Source: Plasmopara viticola
Lineage: Eukaryota > Oomycota > Peronosporomycetes > Peronosporales > Peronosporaceae
DNA: 64,000 nt
Assembly: GCA_001695595.3 (NCBI GenBank)
Contig: MBPM02000015.1
Coordinates: 310,001 to 374,000 of the forward strand
Direction of reading: 5' to 3'
The notes beneath the pieces are model-generated. The model worked only from the letters and a program-made list of their open reading frames with translations, did no database searches and was not told where the DNA came from. Positions 43,020-55,113 of this stretch are shown here, piece by piece. Both the position numbers and the translations under genes were made by a program. The first letter of the stretch is position 1; every line of letters starts with the position of its first letter.

Positions 43020-45650
43020 AGTAACATACATCACCAGAAAATTGGGGTTGCGATACGGAATCGATCACTGGTGTCACAAATAAACTCATTGCATGTGCTT
43101 CCAACAACATACTTTGTAAGCATTTTCGTTCATAGCATCATACAGTGCAATCGGAGCTGACTCGCTTGATGCACATGCTTTAAATTATGCGCCAGAACAA
43201 GCTCTACGCGAATTCCGAATAAATAATTTGTGTGCATTATAGATTCGACTTCTCGGTACACTCGGACTTTCCCCCCGCAAGAAAGGTTTTATGTTCTTGG
43301 CCAGCATATGAGGCCCCAAGGATCGCGAGAGTGGCTTGTCCTCACCAATAATACATTGACAAGAATACGAGGGGTGATGCAATGTCGACCAGCCATCTTT
43401 CTTGCTGATGACATGTGGTAATGACACCAAAATATTTCTGTCAGTGTCATAAAAGTAAGCTTGTCAAAATTAAGAATCCCGACTCTTTCGGACGGCAAAC
43501 CGTCCTTTTGAAGCAGTAAATTTGTCATCGCCAGTTTTATCACAGATTTTCGAACGCATTAGTTACAAAGCTAGAGCTGGTTAAATGCTATGTAAAAAAT
43601 GCTGCTTGCGATGCGCTACGCTATTTCATGTTCAAGAAACACATGACACCAGGTATATGCGATCTACACGGGCCATGCATCTTTGGAAACGTATGCGAAG
43701 TTTTTCACCATTTCCAACGTATGTCATTTTGATCGTCACTCTTCTCAAAGTGCAAATTTGTCAAACTACCAAGCGGGCAAGAATAATATCTAACCCATCG
43801 CGCTGTCCTGTTGTCCAGACATTTGCTTTAATCGCTGAAATTACCAACAAACTATTGAGAATAAGGATCGTGGAAGTGTGTATAAGGCATCACATTTAAC
43901 GCTACGTCTTCGAGACTGGTGTCTTGTTGCGCGACGAATTATAGGCTTTCTACAAATTTACGTCGGTATTTTGGCAAACAAAAGGCGTCCAAGCGGTGCG
44001 GCGAATATTTATTCCACGCACCATGCGCTACCCATATCGGGCGGTGAATATGGATCGTCTGTTTGTTTATATTTCTATTATAGCCTTTATGACTCCAGAC
44101 CCTGCTATGTCCGCTTCCTATCCCTGCGATTTCCAGAGCAAATAATGCTGGAAAAATCTCCGATGAGAAATTTTAGTTGGCCTCAGCATTATCAGACCTA
44201 CTGCTCGACCTGTATATATTCGCATCCTTTTGTTAATGACACGCCATCTAGAAAGACAAATCAGCAAATTAAATGGATAGCTACGTCAAGTCGAGGATTA
44301 AGCTCTGTTTTTGCTACAGGGTCAAACAATGCATGGCATTGTTATTGCATATCGTTATGCGCGGATCGCGAATCGACAAGGCTAATGCTGATCTCGGTAT
44401 AAGATGCGCGACAGTCTCGCTAAATCCAAGTTTTGCGCGCAATGTTTAATGAAACTAGCCCTTATCCCGCGAGAAAGAAGGGTGCACAATTGCAGGCGAC
44501 TATACCGGTCGTGCTGATCTGAATCTGACCGAAGACGGTGCATACGTCAGATATACTTTACCGTAAGCTAATGTGTCGGTACCGTTGATGCTGAAAGTGA
44601 ACTGATCTTCTAAGCAAAGGAGCTAATTTGCAACGGGTAATGTCTTGTCTGTAGGTTGGCAAACAAATAAACGAGGTAGAAAATAAAGCGATTTATTTTT
44701 GGAAACTTAACAGTTATCGGACACCATGGTACGGAGCGTAACAATTAGGACTGCTTCTGAAAGTCCTTCCCTACTACTCTGTGTGGTGTTTCTTCAGATC
44801 AGGTATACGAAAGTCTAAGCATTCGGACGTGTATTACATTCTCGTCTCGTACAATTAAAACTAAACATAATAAAAGCTCATGTCCAAGCCTAGTGCGACA
44901 CAATAGCGTAGCAAGCCTTTTATTTAGATCGGTGGTCGGACGAGGCGTGGGCGGCGAGTGGGGCGAAGCGGGTGAAGCAGGAGGAGTGTTAGGTGCTAGA
45001 AGATAAATGAGAATTGATATTAAATAAAGAGCTCTCTACAGTTTCCGCTCTTGCTACAATCTGACTGATGGCTTTCTACCAATAACAGCTACCATCCTAA
45101 AGGCTTGCAGTCTCTACACACAAATTAAGTTTTCACACGTACTATGTCGTTATGAAACAGTATGGTATCTCGACTCCAAGTATTATGGACACCTGGACCT
45201 TGCTTTTGGTCAAAACCGTGGGAACTGTGGGGCTCGATGTGTTAGCTAAGTCTTCGTCTAGTATTCACTGAGACCTTTAATTCAAATACTAGTCAGCCGC
45301 GTCGTATTAGGTAAGGTCGACTATCTTGAAGGTGATACATGCAGGCTGACCACTATCAGGTGGACTGTGGCTATCTAGTCATCTGACACTGGCTGTTTAG
45401 TCATCCGACACTGGTTTTACAATCTTGGTCACCCTTGCAGTTTCTTACTAATGGCTAGTTCTCATTTTCGCGGAGCCAACTTTCGTTTAACTTGATGGTG
45501 CACTCTGTTTGCTTTGTTTAGTTGTTTGCTGTCAAATTTGTATGAATTATCAGTTTACAATCATATCGAAGCTGCCTCAAGTGATGCTAGACATGAGCCA
45601 GTATTCACAAGTTGCTTTTCTTGAATTAGTAAAGAAAGACTGTCAATTAT
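43020..45650 (+). repeat. X repeat copy 2
   Basis: Diverged copy of 4560-8320 in the same orientation, with the same landmark segments (43090-43440, 43585-43690, 43975-44050, 44270-44420, 44930-45110). The LTR-like part and primer-site-like TGGTATCT (45163-45170) correspond to 6527-6760. A part at 45241-45380 matches 7890-8050 in the opposite direction, so this copy has an internal inversion. The 174-residue frame at 43878-44402 is not conserved in copy 1 and is not called. Confidence 0.65.
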
Positions 45651-45984
45651 TTATTCGGAAAAGGTTGGGGTGACGCCCTCCTTCCAAGCGCGGGGGCTAA
45701 ATGCTCGCGCGCTTCGGGCAGGTGCTCTCGGGCATCTGCAGAACTCTAATGAGTCTCGCCCCCGACGCGACGGTCTCCAGCACCAGGGCGCCACCTGGGC
45801 TCTTACCAAGTCAGAGCTAAACAAAATAATTGAAGACCCTCACGACCTCGGTGCTGGCTGCACTGCCCGCCAAACGAGACCCGACGTATGCGGACACCAC
45901 TCTATGCCGTGGACTAGCCAGACTGAGCATAGCACGTGCATAACTTGGCAACGCGAAAACGTAATACATTACATGTCAATTATT
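45641..45984 (+). mobile_element. SINE-like element S4 with 11-bp target duplication
   Basis: Plus-strand copy, body 45652-45973, flanked by TGTCAATTATT at 45641-45651 and 45974-45984. The tail has fewer ACATT units than S1 and S2. It inserted at the end of X copy 2. Confidence 0.84.
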
Positions 45985-46179
45985 ATGCTCAATAGCATGA
46001 TCGCTTTTATGCATGCTGAAGTGATGGCTTCAAAATCAATACTAAGACCATGTAACCTGTTAGGAATGAATGGTCAAGTTGCACAAATACGGATGTATAA
46101 TGTAGATCCGGTAGGTCTGTTCTGTAACTTCTGTCCTAATGAACTATTTACAGCTATTTAGTAGGTATTGTATCTTAGT

Positions 46180-47780
46180 CGTGTCTTTGCGCCTTGTCTA
46201 TAGAAAGTTTCACCACGTTCAAAGACATTGACAAATTAGTATCTCAGTGCAACACGCATCTCGCTTTCTTCATAATATTACTCGGTCCGCCAACTCATTC
46301 TGCTGTGGGCTACATGGGACAGCCTTCTATGTACGATTTCACAATGCTCGCATACGCTATCCAAGACATTAGTTGCAAATTTCAAGTCGTTGTCCGCACG
46401 TAGAATCTCATTTTAGTACATTTTGAGATCTCCAGTACCTTGCTATTCTTCTCCAAGATGTACGCGAGAACATATCCGAGTATTTGTCCACAAACGTGAG
46501 CACGAACTTTGCTCCTCCCTTCGAATGTAAATTTATTGGACCCATCACGTTAAGTCAGCTTCAAAACCTGCGACGTTTTCGATACCGAACGAGCTGTATA
46601 CTGATTAATCGTTTGCCTCTTTTACATTCCACCATCGCATAGTGTTTTTAAATTGGTGTTGTAACGTCGGCATACCGTCTCTGCGCGCTGCATTCTAGTC
46701 AGCACATCTAAATCTGGATTACCCATTCGAGCATGCCATAGCTCCCACTCACTTTATATGCTCCCAAATGCGCGGCCTCGTGTTTTCAATCCAGCATGTA
46801 TGCCTTGCCAATTTTCTTTCCCGTAGCTATCGTTAACTTCTTCACAATAGTGCACGATGGTCCTCAAACTCCAACGCTCAGGCCACGTGTAGCAATTTGC
46901 TTGCCAACAACACACTTCTTAATTACGACACGAAGCTTCTTTGCATCAGCGATCGTTACTTCGGTGCTCTCGTTTACGACGGGTTATATACTCAAATCAT
47001 CACGATGCGGTGTCGCGTGGAAAATTGCTCTTTTGTCAATTATTTATTCTCCCAGCCTCTAATCCCGGTTTTGTCTTTCACTGGCGTTAGGACAGGCCCG
47101 CTTCAGGTATACGGCTTGACAATACTTAAAGCTTTTGTCTTAAAAGCAAAGCTTTCCCTTTGTACTTTTGTTCCTGCGCGCGCTGTATTCATTGTTCTTC
47201 GATATTCCATTTTTTTCTTGCGTCGTACGATGTATCTTTCATCGCGCGCTTCGCACTTTCGTCTAGTTCTGCGGTCTAAACTTCTCCGGCAGCTTTTCCT
47301 TCATCTCGTTGAGCATAAGATTCTTTACATTCTTGATAATTGACGAGATCAGCCTGTACTGTGTGGAGCGGCTGCTAAGCAGTATCTTAACCCGTTGACA
47401 ATCATCAACCGGCTCTCCGAGTGTCCACAATTCCAAGATAAGATTGTCAAAATTGTCGAGATGCTAAGCCATCGTTATATCGGCTTCCATCTTGAACTCG
47501 TGTAGACAACGGGTCATTGACGATTATGCGGTGTGGTCCAATTTTGAATGTTTTGCAACGTATTTCAAGCTGGCCAATTATTCAATTGGTCTTTGAGAGC
47601 AACGCCCTGAGCAAACAGAACGCAGCCTTCAAGTTATTCGAAATGCACGTCTTGCTCATCTCTGCATCTAGTTTGATGGTTTGCAAGTGTGCCATTAGCC
47701 TTATCCTAGTCAGCGTCCCACGCATGGCTAAGCTCCCAGTCGATTTAGTTGGCTCTTACTAGGATGACCTCAGCTCGCTT
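46180..47780 (-). pseudogene. Second Ty1/Copia relic (gag to integrase)
   Basis: On the minus strand, from high to low coordinates: a gag segment with FDNLILELWTLGEPVDD and LNEMKEKLPEKF (about 47480-47270), a gag-pre-integrase-like segment with RMGNPDLDVLTRMQRAE (about 46725-46675), and an integrase start resembling VMGPINLHSKGGAKFVL-type residues (about 46550-46490). Further integrase pieces run to about 46200. Each is broken by stops and shifts. The element is more decayed than the one at 30.2 kb and has no recognisable LTR. The long plus-strand frames here (for example 46897-47343) are antisense shadows. Confidence 0.65.
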
Positions 47781-47789
47781 GGCCGACAT

Positions 47790-48655
47790 GGCGACAAGCG
47801 TGAGGCTTAAATTTTTTCTGCTGTTATCCCGTAAGAATGATGCGTGAAAAAAAAAATTAATAGATTCATGTCCTTAGTTGTAAGCTCATTTTAATACATC
47901 ACTCTGGAAACTTCTTAGTGGCATCATCCACTGACGTTTATCTAGTGCTAACGTCGATGCTTTACCGGTATTAGATCAGTATGGATCGTAGTAATGTCCT
48001 CAATCCATACGCATGAAGTGGCGTACTTGGTGCAAGTTCAACGCGATTATTCACCGAAAGGTGTTTATTTTCTTTGAGAGGCTAAGCTGTCTCTAGCGTG
48101 AAATGTTGGTGGCTATCCGACCCATCTTTGGGATCTGTCTCCAACCTTTTATTGCCACTACGGGCCTATTCAGTCATTAGAGTGCGCAGTATCGACTATT
48201 TATCGTCAGTCCTCTCTCCTATCCGTTTGGTCGAGGCAACATCTCTCTCCCTTCTAGCTTTAAAATTGAAAAAACAGTGCCGATTTGGCTTTAAGTCTAA
48301 TGACAAATTGCCAAACATGCCCGTATATCGCTTTTGCAGCTGACACAATGGTGAAGCTGTAGCGGTCTTATTGTCACGATTATATGTGATGTCATGAACT
48401 GTAGATTCTTGAGGAACAAAAATACAACTTCTCGAAATCGGTCATGTTCGAAATTATAGCCTTTGAATGAAGACTTGACATACGCGATAAAAATGCAGAA
48501 TTTGAATGTGCAAGTAGCCTATAAATCGCAATTTGATTTAATTTCACAGCTTTGATGACACGGCTAGTGTTAATGTCTTGCAATTAGTTGAACATCACAT
48601 TAAAATAAACAACCAGAAGCACCCGATTCCCTCAGCTTACGCGGCTTACGGGATC
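47790..48655. other. No recognisable gene
   Basis: Short open frames only (48098-48343 plus; 48392-48583 minus). None has a family signature. This may be the flank or LTR remains of the adjacent Copia relic. Confidence 0.4.
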
Positions 48656-48659
48656 CTAC

Positions 48660-49900
48660 ACAAGCAATTTGGGTGGGTCCATTTGCCGTTTAACCTCTGT
48701 AAAGGTCGCCAACAGACTAAATACGCGGGGAAAACACCTGATCGCATTATTGTGTGACAAAAGCTGTGGTAATCTATTTACACTTGAGGAAGCAAGACCG
48801 TCTCCGCTAGCACCATTTCTTGATAAGGACGTAGTATTGAGCTCCATGTCAAGCAGCGCAGTGCTCATTGCCATTATTTCAATATGACGGTTTATATCAT
48901 GCACTCATGTGCGACAGCAACAAGCCATCGAGAGCAGTAAGCGGTCCCAACGCAGTGCTTTGAAAGTAGATAGTAATGCCGCAAGAGATTAAAAACGCCC
49001 ATTTCACATCTACCGCATGACCTTGCAAGGATTTTGTCCGCCCCGTGCGTTTTAGCAAAATTCTTTGCAGCTTTTTTGTCCATAGCTGCGTACAGCGCGG
49101 CCAAAGTTTGCCTTTTTCGCTTGATGCACATATTTCAGGTGATGCGGCTTAAAGTATGTGTTTTGCGTGCACTTAAATATGAGTTAAGCCAGCAAACGAG
49201 GGACCTAGAAAAAAACTTCTTAATCTAGCCAAAACCCCACAGAGTTACGACAGAAAAGCCTTTTTATCGAAGTGTACGGCGCCAGTGATTTGCCACCGGC
49301 AGCTTGTATTTATGCAGCTTGACCATAAGACCAAGTACGCCTCATGACTAATCAGTCATGACAGCCGATACGAGAATTCTGGTCTATGAAAGAAGCTAAG
49401 CTATGCCTTATATTGTTTAAGATACACCACCTACTGGATGCAGCAGGTGTACGCGATCTAAACGTCAAGAGCGTATGTAAAGTGTCCCCACCTTCTACTA
49501 AATAGAATATTAGTTGTCAACTTTTTCATGGTGCAACTTTGTCGTATACAACGAACAATATACGGACACTTATCACATATGACAAAGAAAAATATTACAC
49601 ATGGAAGACGTAACACTGTCGCGGAGGAAGCGAATTGAAGTCGGCCGTCGGACGAGGCTGAGACGCGGGCGAGGTGAAGTCGTAAAAGAGGGGGAGTATC
49701 TGTTGCTGAAAGCGAATTGAGAAGTGGTATTACATGAAGAGCTCCTACAACTCATTTTCTTGCTACAGCCTGCTCTCAGCCATCTACTGCTACCATCCTA
49801 AAAGCTATCATTCTTTTTTTTTATTTCATCTGGCTTCTAAACATCCTATATATCTTATCCAATAAGGCCCAATGATTATGAGACATCTGGATTTGTCTTC
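48660..49900 (+). repeat. X repeat copy 3 (internally deleted)
   Basis: Same orientation as copies 1 and 2: 48838-49160 matches 4440-4760, 49440-49560 matches 5230-5340, and 49620-49800 matches 6500-6690. About 1.2 kb present in copy 1 is missing between the last two. The minus-strand frames 48656-48904 and 48892-49131 carry residues shared with copy 1 (LLDMELNTTSL here, LIDMELKATSF there), hinting at an old coding sequence of unknown family. Confidence 0.65.
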
Positions 49901-49931
49901 TGTTCGGAAACTGAATAATTGCTTATACCTA

Positions 49932-50080
49932 TGGATAGTACTACTTTATATGTTTTTTGAAATTATTGTCGTTATCTTGCGTAAAAGGCGTTACCGGCAA
50001 ACTGTTGGATAGTACTACTTTATATGTTTTTTGAAATTATTGTCGTTATCTTGCGTAAAAGGCGTTACCGGCAAACTGTT
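49932..50080 (+). repeat. Perfect 74-bp tandem duplication
   Basis: The unit beginning TGGATAGTACTACTTTATAT at 49932 is repeated without a mismatch from 50006, a period of 74 bases. The surroundings are old and diverged, so either the duplication is very recent or it is an assembly artefact. Confidence 0.95.
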
Positions 50081-50081
50081 G

Positions 50082-50685
50082 ACGAGGACGGTTGCGTCAC
50101 ATTAGAAGTATTACCATGATTACTGATACATATGTGTAGAACTACTGCAGCACGAAGAGAAACAGCACCATAAGTATTGTGCGAAGGTGCGGGAGGTAAA
50201 GTCTTTTAGGCATTTACAATGCTAGTACTTTGGCTGACACAAGCGCACAGCTGACCATTCATTTACCCATTCTCACTCAAAGTTGGGTTAGCACGACCGA
50301 CATTGCGGAACGCCACTAGCCCTTCTTTAGTGTGAAAGCAATGCCTTCCTTCCGTCTCCACTAAGTTTGGGTAGTGGCATTTTGCAATGCATTGAGAGCC
50401 AAGATCTACAGATTGCAAGATTCTCGCGCATCTTTAGCGAAGAATGGCATTAGCTCTGCCGGTTTGCGACAAACAATAACAATGCCATGCGTTATTCATA
50501 CCTGCAGCAAAAAATGAGCTGAATAACCGGAATGGCAAGCTATCCGTTGCGTATTGTCCGAATTCAAGCAGTGGTTCCTGACATCCGAGTAGCGCAGTCC
50601 AGCAAGCCGGTACGCATTATCCTTTCAAATTTTTTAAGGTAGGTCTCTGATCCACGTGTAGTGCAAATTCTGTCACAATTGAGCA
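50082..50685. other. No recognisable gene
   Basis: No open frame of interest and no repeat relation was noticed between the 74-bp duplication and the Y repeat. Confidence 0.4.
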
Positions 50686-50689
50686 GGTA

Positions 50690-51010
50690 ATTTGCCTCAG
50701 TCGTCTTCATGCGCCTTATATGAAAAATGTTACACCTCGTACAGAAGCAATGACGAATTGGTATCTTGCAAAGTGCAAAGCGCTTCGTGGTACACTCATT
50801 TTGGCCCCGAGATTAGAGATCACCAATGGATGAATCTCCTTAAATATCTTGATTTTTAATGCGTCTATGACCTCGAACAGTGCAAAGTCTTTGGGCATAT
50901 CGACTCACAGCTGGGGTCGAAGTGAAAGTAACTGCGGGTTTGCAGCCAATGATTTTGTCACACCGCGTGAATGCAAATGCGCATCGCATGCTTGAAGCAC
51001 TGAAACCTAT
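50690..51010 (+). repeat. Y repeat copy 2
   Basis: Matches 8640-9000 in the same orientation and, as there, follows an X copy. It has one copy of the unit that is tandemly duplicated at 8521-8740. Open frames on both strands are unrecognised. Confidence 0.6.
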
Positions 51011-51406
51011 GATACAAGCCAATTGCCAGTCTCAAGTGAGCAATCAAATCGTTGCTTTCGCTAATTTAGCCATTAATTTATGTGGTCCTTAAGGGTCAGC
51101 CACCTATGCATTCCACCTTTGCACTTTGTGGTGACATTCGTGGAAAATGCACCAAACACGTCATATTTGGCATCTCTTCCACCGAAGAGAACATCCAAAA
51201 TTTGCTGTTCAAACACTATTACAAGCGACTAATCCATAAGAATAGTATGCACATCGAATTCTGGTGACTCATTGAATTTTGCAATCCGCATTACACGCAG
51301 CGTTGTGCGAAGCTTTCAAAATGATATTTCAATTTGCAAACTTAATTGTATTACTATATTTGTATATGGTCGACACAATTTTATAAACTCATATTGCAAG
51401 AGTCAA
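51011..51406. other. 3' flank of MCO2
   Basis: Holds a short unrecognised plus-strand frame (51082-51267, 61 residues). No tail-to-tail gene is evident. Confidence 0.4.
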
Positions 51407-53101
51407 TTAAAACAGGAACGGTGCTTTCACTTTTGCGTTGTCTTGATCATCTCCCTGCATCAACTTTGATGGTGAAAAGCTGCTGTTACTGCCGCAGACA
51501 CTAAGAACAGAGTTAGAAAAGGATTCTACACCTTTTTCTTGCAGCTCCTTCTCGCCCTCCACCAGCAACATCGACAATCCGGCTTTGATGTGCCACTCAA
51601 TGTGGCAGTGGAGATGCCAAACGCCTGGACTGTCAGCCCAGAAGCGCAAGATTGCGTATCCGACAACTGTACAGTTACCATTCGTGTCAAGCGTGCAGGG
51701 CGGTACAGTATACACGTCGCGTTTCATCGGGTTCTCCAAATTAAGAGGCGGCAGCGTGTTGTTAAAAATCTGTTCAAGTGGTGCCTTTCCAGTGGCCACG
51801 CAATATGGCGAGTGTGTATGCATATGAAACGGGTGTTGCTCCCCCATCACGTTGACCAACACCACCTCAATATGTTCACCATAATCGACTGCACGAGCAT
51901 TGACATTTAGCGGAAGCTCCTCGGTCTTCGTACCATTTGCAATCAAAAAAAGTGGGGGCTCAACTGGACTAATAAAGTGGCGAAACTCCCCACCGTCGAT
52001 AGAAAAGTAACCAACTCCAGTATCCAATTTAAATTGCAACACCATACGGTCATCGGGGGTGTCGGGAAGCACAACTGGATCTATAGGCGTAAAGTCAAAC
52101 TCATGAATAGTTGAAGGAACAAGCTGCTTCTGTGTTGTCGGTTCAGCTTGATCCTTAGTATCGTAAGAAATGATAGCCAGACCTTCGTCATTGAAGCCTT
52201 CACCAGCTAATTCAGCGGTTCCTGCAGTCCATGGAGAACCGTGAAGCCCTTTAGCACGCATCCAAAACGACTTTGTGCGCGTAGCTGTTTTCGCCTCGAC
52301 CACGATATCGTAGCGTTGACCAGCGTTGATTAAGATCGAGTTGATTGACTGTGATGGCTCGAGGTAGTCAGCATCAGCAGCAACTACGCGAAATTCGTGA
52401 TCGTCAATGCTGAACTCGATCGGGGCCAGAGCTACCATACTTATGAGGCGAAGAAGATATTTCTTTCCTGCCTTAAATTGAAACTTGGAAAGGGGTTGAA
52501 CATCGGTACAATTGGTAAAATTGTGAGTAGCAGCGGCAGTGCAATTGTATCGACCACGGTTATTGATGACGATGGAGTCCCATATTGGTACAGCCACTGG
52601 CATTTGATGATACAAATCCCCCAACTGGATGATGTACTCCTCATCAATTTCCTTTTCCCAGTCCTGTGGCTCAGTTGGGCGAACAACTATAGGGCCCCGT
52701 AACCCAAACGCATATTGTGCCAAGTGGTGACTGTGCCACCAAAATGTACCCGCTTTGTCTGGAAGGAAGCGGTAAGTCATTGTTGCATTCGAAGGAATGG
52801 TGCACTGAGTGATCTCAGACGCGCCATCCATCTCTTGAGTTCCAAGTTGCTTCATTCCGTGCCAATGCAGACACGTCGGGTCAGATATTTGGTTCGTCAC
52901 GCGCACTTCGACTTCCTGGCCCAATACCACGTCAATTAGAGCTTGGTCACCAGGCTCGTCATTGATCCCGAGGTAGTTTAAAAAGACACCGTCGTGTTCG
53001 GTAGTTACATTCGTAATGCGCCAGTCGTATGTGACAACGTCAGCTACTCCGGAATCCTGCTGTAGAGCGAGGAAGGCTGATGTAAAGGCAGTAAGGCCCA
53101 T
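51407..53101 (-). CDS. Secreted laccase-like multicopper oxidase MCO2, intact
   Basis: A 564-residue protein with a signal peptide (hydrophobic LTAFTSAFLALQ) followed by three cupredoxin domains. All four copper signatures are present: HWHG and WHSH in domain 1, HPFHMHTH and HLHCHIEWH in the last domain, supplying the ligands of the trinuclear and type-1 sites. Leu lies ten residues after the type-1 Cys. Laccase-like enzymes oxidise phenolics or similar substrates and reduce O2 to water; the true substrate here is unknown. The start at 53101 aligns with the MCO1 start and keeps a normal signal peptide. An in-frame ATG at 53143 would add 14 residues. The frame is intronless and uninterrupted. 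The C-terminus (KLMQGDDQDNAK...) is longer than in MCO1. Confidence 0.93.
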   Translation of the reverse strand: MGLTAFTSAFLALQQDSGVADVVTYDWRITNVTTEHDGVFLNYLGINDEPGDQALIDVVLGQEVEVRVTNQISDPTCLHWHGMKQLGTQEMDGASEITQCTIPSNATMTYRFLPDKAGTFWWHSHHLAQYAFGLRGPIVVRPTEPQDWEKEIDEEYIIQLGDLYHQMPVAVPIWDSIVINNRGRYNCTAAATHNFTNCTDVQPLSKFQFKAGKKYLLRLISMVALAPIEFSIDDHEFRVVAADADYLEPSQSINSILINAGQRYDIVVEAKTATRTKSFWMRAKGLHGSPWTAGTAELAGEGFNDEGLAIISYDTKDQAEPTTQKQLVPSTIHEFDFTPIDPVVLPDTPDDRMVLQFKLDTGVGYFSIDGGEFRHFISPVEPPLFLIANGTKTEELPLNVNARAVDYGEHIEVVLVNVMGEQHPFHMHTHSPYCVATGKAPLEQIFNNTLPPLNLENPMKRDVYTVPPCTLDTNGNCTVVGYAILRFWADSPGVWHLHCHIEWHIKAGLSMLLVEGEKELQEKGVESFSNSVLSVCGSNSSFSPSKLMQGDDQDNAKVKAPFLF

Positions 53102-53161
53102 TGCCTGACCGATCTCTGCTTTCTTGAGGTGGAGAGGGACCAACTCTTGGCACTTGAATGG

Positions 53162-53177
53162 AAAATAAAGAATGAGA
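53162..53177 (-). promoter_or_regulatory. Oomycete initiator-type core promoter of MCO2
   Basis: On the minus strand, TCTCATTCTTTATTTT matches GCTCATTYYNCAWTTT at 14 of 16 positions and lies about 60 bases upstream of the chosen start, at nearly the same distance as in MCO1. Transcription starting here would place the alternative ATG at 53143 only about 20-30 bases into the message. Confidence 0.68.
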
Positions 53178-53179
53178 CC

Positions 53180-53805
53180 GTCATACGTGTTTAAGGTGGT
53201 CCTGTCTCTGAATCAGCACAGGAAAAGCAGAAGCTGTACATGCAGATGAATAGACCACAATGTCACTTTTACAAAATTATACGGTACACCAATACTGCTT
53301 GAATTTTTAAACTGCCTCCATATTACAAAGACTTCGAGTATATCATTGCGCATGTAGTAATAAAAGTATCATAATAAACTATAAAAACACTCAGAATTCA
53401 TTTTAGTCATTTAGCTATGAGCAATGATGATACATATGCAAAACCCTTTTCATTTTGCATCTATCATGATGCCCTTCTGGCTTTATTGTTTTGAACTTCA
53501 AATACGTTTTTTACAAACAGACAGTGATACTGAAGCTGCAACTCGTAAGTACAATAAGCATAATTAGTAGCGATTGCGTGCGGATGCGAAAAAAAAGGAA
53601 GGGCACGATGCATTGAAAGCAACTTTGCTACCGTAAAAAACTACAGATCAATGGCTTGTACATTGGTGTTAGTGAGTACTTTTGATCATTAGAGGAGGCT
53701 ATTTAACTGAGACACTTCAACATTATATCTAAGGGTACTATATAATAGGAAAAGTTTGCTAATGTACCTCAGATGTTTGCATCTTATTTTTATTGACAAG
53801 TAAGT
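53180..53805. other. Upstream flank of MCO2, no gene seen
   Basis: AT-rich with several A/T runs and only short frames. It may contain distal regulatory sequence for MCO2, but no specific element is recognised beyond the initiator. Confidence 0.4.
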
Positions 53806-53813
53806 AATACACG

Positions 53814-53990
53814 TGGGCGCCTTGTTTTTTTCGCATACAAGTGGTCTTTGTTTGTACCGTGCGCCTATTGTAATTTTACATACAGATGTTTTTTCGGCTA
53901 CGTATATGCACCTTTTTCTAGCATACAGATGTATTTTGGCCTTCATTTATGCGCCTTTTCTACATTCAGGTTTTTTGGCTGTAAATTTGT
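53814..53990 (+). repeat. Degenerate minisatellite, about 43-47 bp units
   Basis: Four adjacent units each contain GC(G/A)CCT, a T-rich stretch, CATACAGATG or a variant, and TTTTTGGC or similar. They begin at about 53816, 53864, 53911 and 53953. The units differ by substitutions and small indels. The open frame across them (53813-54001) has a repetitive hydrophobic translation and is considered incidental. Confidence 0.65.
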
Positions 53991-53999
53991 TTCTGCCTT

Positions 54000-55110
54000 A
54001 GGTGTCTAGAAGTCAAGGATTTCGACCGAATGTTTTTTCTGTCGGATTTATCGTACTTGAGTCGGGGGAAGACATTCAAACGGACCAAACTTGCAATTTA
54101 TCCATCTTTGCTTATGTGCATGGCCTTAAGTCCAGTAGTAGTATTTCTTGCTCGCACTCACACTTCATACCCGTGCCTACATAATTGCGAAGATAAGATA
54201 TTGCAAAAATTCACCCATGTTACTTTTTATATTGTACAATCTAGTCGTAAGGGCACTCAGATGCATAAATACTCAAGCTTTGCACAGTAACTTAGCCTAA
54301 GACTATCATTCGTCGGGTCACTTAGTGTTAGTGGCTCGCCTCAAAACTTTTTCGGTCAACACCCAATCGATAAATATTATTCCTCTCCACCTATCCGTAA
54401 AGACCAGTCAGTACATGTACACCAAAGGTTCGAGGTGCAGTTCAGCGACATTTTATGCCGCCAGCCAGGATTCCTGCCATCATCACCACTTGATCTAGAT
54501 CTTGGCTCTGATTTTTACCTTTGCATGGAAAATACAGAAGCGTATCTGAGGAAAGGTAGTTGATGAGGAGAGATGTGCCATATTGAACGTAGCATGTACT
54601 ATAAGCCAGCTATATTGTTTGTCGCGAAGGTTCTTTGATTGTGTATAAGAACATGCTGGCAGGTCGGGTTTATGAACCACTGCACAGGTTGCATTTAATG
54701 TGGTACTGGACATCTACATTCTCCGAAAGTCTGCTGTACCGGCAATGCCAGGTGACTCTTGAACTTTCAAAAGTATACGGTCGTTTACGTCAATGGTGTT
54801 AGTCATAATGGATAGGCCCCGCCTGCAAACAAGTGTGGATGAGCTGAATGACTCTTCACCCGTATAATCTTTGAGTAAATTGTATTCATTCACTTTTTCA
54901 GTATATTCTCTGAGTCGGCCGATAAGTACAAAGCTCTACAGTATAAGGTTTTGAAAGGCAAAAAAGAATCAGATGTAAAAATCAGTGAATAAACACGCCG
55001 GAAGCTTATCTGAGTTTTATGTCATCTGATGCCAGCAACAGCAGTACACTTTATGTAAAGATTCGAGTATTCTCATGACGAAGACAGGTATGATAATAAA
55101 CTGTGTGACA
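54000..55110. other. No recognisable gene
   Basis: Frames at 54002-54290 (plus, up to 86 residues) and 54495-54713 (minus, 72 residues) show no signature. No repeat relation was noticed. Confidence 0.4.
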
Positions 55111-55113
55111 TGT

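Noticed and set aside
43878..44402. 174-residue plus-strand open frame in X copy 2
   Set aside because: The homologous part of X copy 1 (about 5480-5990) is not open in this frame, so it is a chance frame in a decayed repeat.
45670..46161. 163-residue frame beginning in SINE S4
   Set aside because: It runs from the SINE through its target duplication into flanking relic sequence. The other SINE copies do not keep the frame.
46796..47343. Plus-strand frames of 88 and 148 residues
   Set aside because: The minus strand here reads Copia gag and pre-integrase motifs, so the plus frames are shadows.
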